NCBI GenBank assembly: GCA_027352645.1
Contig: DAIEIL010000130.1
Span: forward strand, 1-8,433
Length of the DNA stretch: 8,433 bases
DNA from: Rhodobiaceae bacterium
Lineage (GTDB): Bacteria > Pseudomonadota > Alphaproteobacteria > Parvibaculales > Parvibaculaceae
Direction: 5' to 3'
A model generated the notes under the pieces. It worked only from the letters and a program-made list of their open reading frames with translations, did no database searches and was not told the origin of the DNA. Of this stretch, positions 1-5,191 are shown one piece after another. A program made the translations under genes and the position numbers. Each line of letters begins with the position of its first letter. Position 1 is the stretch's first letter.

Positions 1-73
1 CGGCTGCAGGCGCTGCCGCCGCGAAACCGACAGTCGCCATGACCACAAGCAATGCCGCGATCGAATTGCGCAT
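1..73 (-). CDS. N-terminus of a putative exported protein (truncated by window edge)
   Basis: Reading the minus strand from an ATG at 73-71 gives MRNSIAALLVVMATVGFAAA followed by Ala/Pro residues, and the frame stays open to the window edge. This is a good Sec signal peptide: one early Arg, a hydrophobic core of about 12 residues and an Ala-rich cleavage region. A perfect Shine-Dalgarno AGGAGG lies at 85-80, six bases ahead of the ATG, which is why I accept this short piece as a real gene start. Only 24 codons are visible, so the mature protein and its function cannot be named; a periplasmic or outer-membrane protein is all that can be said. It is transcribed divergently from ahcY and shares the 388-base intergenic region with it. 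Confidence 0.65.
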   Translation of the reverse strand, partial: MRNSIAALLVVMATVGFAAAAPAA

Positions 74-292
74 GGCCGTCCTCCTGCCCTCGCCGCGATG
101 ATAGGCCCGCGCCGGTGGCCCTGGTGAACGGCCGCGGCGTCAAAATCGCCGCACCCCGTTGAACCGGCGGGACCAAATTCCCACATGCCCATGGTGGTAT
201 TGGCCGACAGCGGATCGTTAAGGGCCCGGGAGGGGACCCCATTTCAGAAAAATCGAAAACGAATGGCGCAGAAGGGTTTCGGAAATCAATAT

Positions 293-321
293 TTGGTTCA
301 TTTATTACAGATGCATACAAT
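293..321 (+). promoter_or_regulatory. Candidate sigma-70 promoter for ahcY
   Basis: TTGGTT (293-298) and TACAAT (316-321) are separated by 17 bases and resemble the housekeeping -35 and -10 hexamers (TTGACA and TATAAT). They sit in the most AT-rich stretch of an otherwise GC-rich window. Transcription would begin near 328 and leave a leader of about 130 bases before the ahcY ATG. This is a by-eye match; a start site nearer the palindrome at 371-402 is equally possible. Confidence 0.35.
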
Positions 322-370
322 ATATAGATTGGCCGCATGGCGGTCCGGCCGCCTCTGTTCCGGCGCCAGG

Positions 371-402
371 ACAGATAAAGACATGCAGATTTCTTTATAT
401 GT
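371..402. promoter_or_regulatory. Imperfect palindrome upstream of ahcY, candidate methionine-cycle operator
   Basis: The core is ATAAAGA (375-381), ten bases, then TCTTTAT (392-398), a perfect 7+7 inverted repeat. It extends outward as ACA/TGT (371-373 with 400-402) after one mismatch (374/399), and inward with two more matched pairs (383-390 and 384-389). In total 12 of 16 symmetric positions pair. It ends 59 bases before the ahcY start codon. Dyads of this AT-rich ATAAAG/CTTTAT kind have been reported, as I recall, for the ArsR-family methionine/SAH-cycle regulators SahR and SamR of proteobacteria, whose targets include ahcY. Assigning it to such a regulator is inference; the symmetry itself is seen directly. 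Confidence 0.5.
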
Positions 403-461
403 TTCTTGCTCCCCCCATGGCCCGCTGCTATATCCGGCCCGCTTCCTCAAAGGATTTCGCT

Positions 462-1865
462 ATGGCCGCCGCGCACGATTACGTCGTCAAGGACATCTCC
501 CTCGCCGACTGGGGCCGCAAGGAACTGGCCATTGCCGAGACCGAGATGCCTGGCCTGATGGCCACGCGCGCCGAATACGGCCCGAAACAGGTGCTCAAGG
601 GCGCACGCGTCGCCGGTTCGCTGCATATGACCATCCAGACTGCGGTGCTGATCGAGACGCTGAAGGCACTGGGCGCGGACGTCCGCTGGGCCTCGTGCAA
701 CATCTATTCGACGCAGGACCATGCCGCCGCCGCGATCGCCGCCTCGGGCACGCCGGTCTTCGCGATCAAGGGCGAGAGCCTCGAGGACTATTGGGAATAC
801 ACGCACCGCATCTTCGAATGGGCCGATGGCGGCACGCCGAACATGATCCTCGACGATGGCGGCGACGCGACGCTGCTCGTCCATCTGGGCCTGCGCGCCG
901 AGGGCGGCGATGTAGCCTTCCTCGAAACGGCCTCGAACGAGGAAGAGGAAATTCTTTTCGCCGCGATCAAGCGCCGCCTGAAGCACAAGCATGGCTGGTA
1001 CACGCAGCTCGCGAAGAACATCCGCGGTGTGACCGAGGAAACGACCACGGGCGTCCATCGCCTCTACGAGATGCAGAAGAAGGGCACGCTGCTCTGGCCC
1101 GCGATCAACGTGAACGACAGCGTCACCAAGTCGAAATTCGACAATCTCTATGGCTGCCGTGAATCGCTGGTCGACGGCATCCGCCGCGCGACCGACGTGA
1201 TGATGGCCGGCAAGGTCGGCGTCGTCGCCGGTTTCGGCGATGTGGGCAAGGGTTCGGCCGCGTCGCTCCGCAATGCGGGCGCCCGCGTCATCGTCACCGA
1301 AATCGATCCGATCTGCGCGCTTCAGGCCGCGATGGAAGGCTATGAAGTGACGACGATGGAAGAGGCCGCGCCGCGCGGCGACATCTTCGTCACCACGACG
1401 GGCAACGTGGACGTCATCACCGTCGACCACATGCGCGCCATGAAGGACCGCGCCATCGTCTGCAATATCGGCCATTTCGACAGCGAAATTCAGGTCGGGG
1501 GCTTGCGCAACTTCAAGTGGCACAATGTGAAGCCGCAGGTGGACGAGATCGAGTTCCCCGGCGGCAACCGCATCATCCTTCTCGCCGAAGGCCGCCTCGT
1601 GAATCTGGGCTGCGCGACGGGCCATCCGAGCTTCGTCATGTCGGCCTCCTTCACGAACCAGACGCTCGCCCAGATCGAACTCTGGACGAAGCCGGACGCC
1701 TACGAGAAGAAGGTCTACACGCTGCCGAAGAAGCTCGACGAGAAGGTCGCGGCGCTGCATCTGGAAAAGATCGGCGTGAAGCTGACCAGGCTCAACGACA
1801 AGCAGGCCGCCTATATCGGCGTGGACGCCGCGGGCCCCTACAAGCCCGAGGCCTACCGCTACTGA
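462..1865 (+). CDS. ahcY: Adenosylhomocysteinase (S-adenosyl-L-homocysteine hydrolase)
   Basis: A cytosolic NAD-dependent enzyme that reversibly splits S-adenosylhomocysteine into adenosine and homocysteine, removing the inhibitory product of SAM-dependent methylation. The 467-residue protein has the family landmarks: substrate-site His55 (SLHMT), DDGGD at 131-135, TEETTTG at 191-197, and the Lys223/Asp227 pair in NVNDSVTKSKFDN. It also has the NAD-binding loop GFGDVGKG (258-265), NIGHFDSE with His338, and GHPSFVMS with His388. It carries the roughly 40-residue insert (about 150-190) of the long bacterial type. The C-terminus reads KPEAYRY; the NAD-contacting Lys and final Tyr are kept, while the usual His of KPDHYRY/KPEHYRY is Ala. 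I chose the ATG at 462 because AAAGGA (449-454) sits seven bases upstream and the protein then begins MAAAHDYVVKDISLADWG, as expected. In-frame ATGs at 399 and 417 would add atypical residues. A terminator follows closely. Confidence 0.97.
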   Translation: MAAAHDYVVKDISLADWGRKELAIAETEMPGLMATRAEYGPKQVLKGARVAGSLHMTIQTAVLIETLKALGADVRWASCNIYSTQDHAAAAIAASGTPVFAIKGESLEDYWEYTHRIFEWADGGTPNMILDDGGDATLLVHLGLRAEGGDVAFLETASNEEEEILFAAIKRRLKHKHGWYTQLAKNIRGVTEETTTGVHRLYEMQKKGTLLWPAINVNDSVTKSKFDNLYGCRESLVDGIRRATDVMMAGKVGVVAGFGDVGKGSAASLRNAGARVIVTEIDPICALQAAMEGYEVTTMEEAAPRGDIFVTTTGNVDVITVDHMRAMKDRAIVCNIGHFDSEIQVGGLRNFKWHNVKPQVDEIEFPGGNRIILLAEGRLVNLGCATGHPSFVMSASFTNQTLAQIELWTKPDAYEKKVYTLPKKLDEKVAALHLEKIGVKLTRLNDKQAAYIGVDAAGPYKPEAYRY

Positions 1866-1886
1866 TTTCGGCCCCGGCCGAACCTG

Positions 1887-1917
1887 AAAGGCCCGGCATT
1901 GCCGGGCCTTTTCTTTT
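1887..1917 (+). terminator. Intrinsic terminator of ahcY
   Basis: AAAGGCCCGGC (1887-1897) pairs perfectly with GCCGGGCCTTT (1901-1911) across a three-base loop, and TTCTTTT follows immediately. The hairpin begins 21 bases after the ahcY stop codon. It should separate ahcY transcription from the downstream divL-like gene, implying that the latter has its own promoter in 1918-2021. Confidence 0.9.
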
Positions 1918-2021
1918 GCGGCGCTGCCGGATGTGCCGTTTCGCAGCGCCGCAAGACATGATGTACTATTCACCTATTGGGCAGATCAGGCCGCGCGAAT
2001 CGCGCGGCTCGGGCGGGGACA

Positions 2022-4607
2022 ATGACGGACATGCGAATGCCGCCTGCAAGGCTGCGTTGGGGAACGAGCCTATTCGCGCTCGGGCCTGCACTGCTGGCCG
2101 CGCCTGCCGCCGCCGATACGCTGCCTGACAGAATTCAGGACTCTTTGCCCAAGGCGCTGGCGACGCTGGGCGTCCCTGCGGAACCCGCCGTCAGCCTCTA
2201 TATGCTCGGCGCCCTCGGTATCGCCGCTTTCGGTGTCCTCGCCGCGCTGGCGGGCTTTCGGGCTGCCCGCGTCGCCCGCCGCGTGGCGCTTGCCCGCGAG
2301 CAGGAGCTTGCGAACCTCGACGCCCGGCTCCATACGGCGGAATCCATCCTCGCGGCGGAGCCCGACGCCGTATTCATCTGGACGCCGGAAAGCCTCCGCG
2401 CTGCGCCCGGCACGTTTCAGTCGCGCCCGCGCATCGTCGGCTCCACCGCGACGCTGGTCGATCCGGCCTCGGGCGATCTCGATTTTTCCTATCTGCTGAC
2501 ACGTCTCGAACCTGAGAATGCCGGCCGTCTCAACACCGCCGTGCAGCGGCTCAGGACGCGGGGGGCGCGATTCTCGCTTCATGTGCAGTCGCTGGACGGA
2601 CGGACCTTCGAAGCGGAAGGCAGGCCCGCAGGGGCGCTCGCCGTGCTCTGGCTGCGCGACGTAACGGGCGAGCGCGCGGAGGTGAGCCGCCTCAATGAGC
2701 GCGTTCGTCAGGCCGAAACGAGCCGTGCCCGCTTCGAGGAGCATCTCATGACGGCGCCGTTCCCCGCCTGGCGGCGGAACGAGGAAGGCAAGCTCGTTTG
2801 GGTGAATGCCGCCTATGCGCGCGCCGTCGATGCGGCGACGCCGCAGGACGCGGTGGAACGTGGCCTCGAACTCCTGAGCGAAGATATCCTCGCTCTGTTG
2901 CGCCGCCGCCTTTTCGACCAAAGCCGCGCCAGCGAGCGGGCGCATGCGATCATGGCGGGTGAGCGCCGCGCGATCGAGGTTTTCGAACAGCGCGTTTCGG
3001 AGGGATTTGCGGGGCTCGCCGTCGACGTCTCCGCTCTCGACGCGACAGAGGCGGAATTGCGCCGCCATATCGAAAGCCACGCCGCTACGCTCGACCGCGT
3101 GACCACGGCGGTCGCAATCTGCGGCCCGGACAAGCGCCTCAAATTCCGCAACCGCGCTTTCGAAACGCTCTGGGGCCTCGATCCGCAATGGCTCGATGCT
3201 GAGCCGACCGACAGCGAAATGCTCGACGAGCTGCGCGCGATGCGCCGTTTGCCGGAGCAGGCGAACTTCCCGGCCTGGAAACAGAGCCGCATGGAACTCT
3301 ACACCTCGCTCGATCCGCTGGAAGAATATTGTCACCTGCCCGACGGGCGCACGATCAAGGTGCTTGGCCAGGCGCACCCCTTTGGCGGCGTCATCTATCT
3401 CTACGAGAACGTGACGGAGCGGCTGAATCTCGAAAGCTCCTACAACACGCTGGCTCGCGTGCAGCGCGAGACCATCGACAATCTTTATGAAGGTGTCGCG
3501 GTCTTCGGTTCGGATGGAAGGCTGACGCTTTCAAATCCCGCTTATGCGCGAATCTGGAATCTCTCTGCGGAGATGCTTTCGGCAAAGCCGCATGTGGACG
3601 AGATCGTCGAGGCCTGCCGCCCGCTTTTCAGCGACAGGGCGGATGCGGACAACCTCAAGGCGCGCATCATGATGGCGTCTGGCGTTCGCTCGCAGACAAC
3701 GGGCCGCCTCAACCGTCCAGACGGCACGGTGATCGATTATGCGGTGGTGCCGCTTCCCGATGGCGCGAGCCTTCTCACCTATGTCGACGTGACGGACTCG
3801 ATCCACATGGAGCTTGCGCTGCGCGAGCGCAACGACGCGCTGGAAACGGCGGATCGCCTGAAGTCCGAATTCATCAGCCATGTGTCCTATCAGCTGCGTA
3901 CGCCGCTCACGAATATCCTCGGCTTCGGCGAAATCCTCGAAGCGGAGATGTTCGGCGACCTCAATCCCAAGCAGCACGAATATACGCAAGGCATTCTTGA
4001 GTCCTCGGACACGCTGCTCGACATCGTGAACGATATTCTCGATCTCACGGTCATCGAGGCGGGCGCGATGACGCTCGACCTGTCCGATGTCGAGATTTCG
4101 GGTGTTATTCGCGCGGCCGAGGAATTTGCCCAGCGCCCCGCGCAGAAGAACCGGATCGTGCTCAAGGTCGAGGCACCAAAAGATCTTGGCGTCCTCCGCG
4201 CCGACGAAAAGCGCATCAAGCAGATCATGATCAATCTTCTGTCGAACGCGCTCACCTTCACGAGTCCGGGCGACGCGATCACCATCGGCGCCGAGCGCCT
4301 CGAAAACACGATTCAGCTCTATGTCGCCGACACGGGCGACGGCATCAAACCGGAATTCCAGGCCACCGTCTTCGACCGCTTCGAGTCGCGCGCCGGTCAG
4401 GATCGTCGCCGCGGCGCGGGCCTCGGCCTGTCGCTGGTGCGCTCTTTCGTCGAACTTCATGGTGGCTGGGTCACACTGGAATCCGCGCCCGACGTGGGAA
4501 CGCGCGTCACCTGCCATCTTCCTGTGCGGGTGCCGGGTAGCGCTTCGCTTTCCAGCGCGCCCGCGCCGGATGTAGAGTTTTCCCCGGAGCCGGCCGACCT
4601 GCCCTGA
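2022..4607 (+). CDS. divL: DivL-like multi-PAS sensor kinase homologue with tyrosine in the H-box
   Basis: An 861-residue membrane protein. Order: hydrophobic signal-like segment (about 12-31), short periplasmic loop, transmembrane helix (about 57-79), a charged linker, four PAS-like regions (about 104-215, 237-340, 347-466, 480-592), a dimerisation/H-box helix and an HATPase domain. The H-box reads FISHVSYQLRTPL: Tyr623 stands where kinases have the phosphorylated His, and Gln624 replaces the usual Glu. The ATP site looks intact: N-box Asn738 and Asn742, G1 box DTGDG (770-774), FDRF, and G2 box GAGLGL (798-803). A Pro/Ala-rich tail ends the protein. Tyr at this position, PAS repeats and a membrane anchor are the features of Caulobacter DivL, which acts through CckA and DivK in CtrA control. 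That role here is inferred. I chose ATG 2022 (weak SD GGGGA at 2015-2019); TTG 1977, ATG 2031 and ATG 2037 are alternatives. The last keeps the signal segment too. Confidence 0.85.
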   Translation: MTDMRMPPARLRWGTSLFALGPALLAAPAAADTLPDRIQDSLPKALATLGVPAEPAVSLYMLGALGIAAFGVLAALAGFRAARVARRVALAREQELANLDARLHTAESILAAEPDAVFIWTPESLRAAPGTFQSRPRIVGSTATLVDPASGDLDFSYLLTRLEPENAGRLNTAVQRLRTRGARFSLHVQSLDGRTFEAEGRPAGALAVLWLRDVTGERAEVSRLNERVRQAETSRARFEEHLMTAPFPAWRRNEEGKLVWVNAAYARAVDAATPQDAVERGLELLSEDILALLRRRLFDQSRASERAHAIMAGERRAIEVFEQRVSEGFAGLAVDVSALDATEAELRRHIESHAATLDRVTTAVAICGPDKRLKFRNRAFETLWGLDPQWLDAEPTDSEMLDELRAMRRLPEQANFPAWKQSRMELYTSLDPLEEYCHLPDGRTIKVLGQAHPFGGVIYLYENVTERLNLESSYNTLARVQRETIDNLYEGVAVFGSDGRLTLSNPAYARIWNLSAEMLSAKPHVDEIVEACRPLFSDRADADNLKARIMMASGVRSQTTGRLNRPDGTVIDYAVVPLPDGASLLTYVDVTDSIHMELALRERNDALETADRLKSEFISHVSYQLRTPLTNILGFGEILEAEMFGDLNPKQHEYTQGILESSDTLLDIVNDILDLTVIEAGAMTLDLSDVEISGVIRAAEEFAQRPAQKNRIVLKVEAPKDLGVLRADEKRIKQIMINLLSNALTFTSPGDAITIGAERLENTIQLYVADTGDGIKPEFQATVFDRFESRAGQDRRRGAGLGLSLVRSFVELHGGWVTLESAPDVGTRVTCHLPVRVPGSASLSSAPAPDVEFSPEPADLP

Positions 4608-4644
4608 GCATTCCCGGTCTCCGATACCCGCTCTTTCCAACCAC

Positions 4645-4668
4645 TGACCGATTTGATAGTTTCGGTCA
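4645..4668. promoter_or_regulatory. Inverted repeat upstream of the molybdenum hydroxylase operon
   Basis: TGACCGA (4645-4651) and TCGGTCA (4662-4668) form a perfect seven-base inverted repeat with a ten-base AT-rich centre, midway in the 109-base gap between the divL-like gene and iorA. No T-run follows, so it is not a typical terminator. A dyad of this size ending about 50 bases before the iorA start codon could be a regulator-binding site for the operon. No regulator gene is visible nearby, and the repeat is short enough to be chance. Confidence 0.3.
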
Positions 4669-4716
4669 TCTGGTTCGGAGCCGCCCGAGCGTGGCCGGCG
4701 AGAAGGGGAGGAACCC

Positions 4717-5181
4717 ATGTCCGTCACCGTCAAGGTCAATGGCGTCAGCCATACGCTCGATGTCGAGCTTGAGATGCCGCTTCTCTGGGTTCTGCGCGAC
4801 GAACTCGGCCTCACCGGCACGAAATTCGGCTGCGGCGTCGCCTCCTGCGGCGCCTGCACCGTGCATGTCGATGGCGCAGCCGTCCGCTCCTGCGTGACGC
4901 CGGTCGCCTCGGTCGAAAACCACGAGATCGTGACGATCGAGGGGCTTGCCGAAGCCTCGGGCGCGAAGGCCGCGCTCGCCCCCATTCAGGCCGCGTGGAT
5001 CGCCGGGCAGGTGCCGCAATGCGGTTATTGCCAGTCGGGCATGCTGATGGCCGTTTCGGCGCTGCTGAAGGAAAAGCCGAAGGCCACCGATGCGGAGATC
5101 GACGAGGCGATCACCAATGTCTGCCGTTGCGGAACCTATCCGCGCGTGCGCGCCGCGATCCATTCGCTGTCGAACGCCTGA
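4717..5181 (+). CDS. iorA: Isoquinoline 1-oxidoreductase-type molybdenum hydroxylase, [2Fe-2S] small subunit
   Basis: A 154-residue electron-transfer subunit of the xanthine oxidase family. It carries both expected iron-sulfur clusters. The plant-ferredoxin-type one is held by Cys39, Cys44, Cys47 and Cys59 (FGCGVASCGACT and RSC); the second, helical one by Cys102, Cys105, Cys136 and Cys138 (PQCGYCQSGM and VCRCGT). Its length matches IorA of Brevundimonas diminuta and other two-subunit enzymes that lack a separate FAD subunit. It has no signal peptide, so if the complex is periplasmic it must be carried out with the large subunit. GGGGAGGA (4705-4712) is a strong ribosome binding site for ATG 4717. 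The large-subunit gene starts ten bases after its stop codon, so the two are surely co-transcribed. The precise substrate cannot be read from the sequence. Confidence 0.88.
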   Translation: MSVTVKVNGVSHTLDVELEMPLLWVLRDELGLTGTKFGCGVASCGACTVHVDGAAVRSCVTPVASVENHEIVTIEGLAEASGAKAALAPIQAAWIAGQVPQCGYCQSGMLMAVSALLKEKPKATDAEIDEAITNVCRCGTYPRVRAAIHSLSNA

Positions 5182-5191
5182 GGGGAACGCC

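Larger units (their letters stand above)
74..461. other. Divergent intergenic region between the exported-protein gene and ahcY
   Basis: No convincing gene lies in this stretch. Its left part (74-235) is GC-rich like the rest of the window. Its middle (about 240-330) is clearly AT-rich, with promoter-like hexamers at 293-298 and 316-321. At 371-402 there is a long imperfect palindrome. A short inverted repeat GGCGG/CCGCC at 339-353 could fold in the ahcY leader. I looked for S-adenosylhomocysteine and SAM riboswitch features and did not recognise any. A frame starting at 185 that runs into ahcY is a shadow of the ahcY coding sequence. Confidence 0.6.

Noticed and set aside
399..461. Upstream in-frame starts for ahcY at 399 and 417
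   Set aside because: The added residues are not typical of AhcY, 399 overlaps the palindrome, and the ATG at 462 has the better ribosome binding site and the canonical N-terminus.
322..461. Possible SAH or SAM riboswitch in the ahcY leader
   Set aside because: I could not match conserved aptamer sequences; only a short GC hairpin and the palindrome are visible. A covariance-model search would settle it.
185..1162. Plus-strand 325-codon frame starting in the intergenic region
   Set aside because: It runs into ahcY in another frame and is Arg/Gly-rich once inside it; no ribosome binding site or family resemblance.
447..1973. Long open frame of 508 codons on the minus strand across ahcY
   Set aside because: It lies antisense to an unmistakable ahcY gene; the Asp/Arg/His-rich, low-complexity translation is typical of an antisense shadow in GC-rich DNA.
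1977..2021. TTG start at 1977 for the divL-like gene
   Set aside because: It would prepend 15 mostly Arg/Gly/Ala residues with no clear ribosome binding site; ATG 2022 or nearby ATGs place the hydrophobic signal segment close to the N-terminus.
2070..3377. 435-codon minus-strand frame within the divL-like gene
   Set aside because: Entirely antisense to PAS-domain coding sequence, with Arg/Ala-rich translation and no motif.
3531..4985. 484-codon minus-strand frame across divL and iorA
   Set aside because: It spans two recognised plus-strand genes and their gap, has no recognisable domain, and shows shadow composition.
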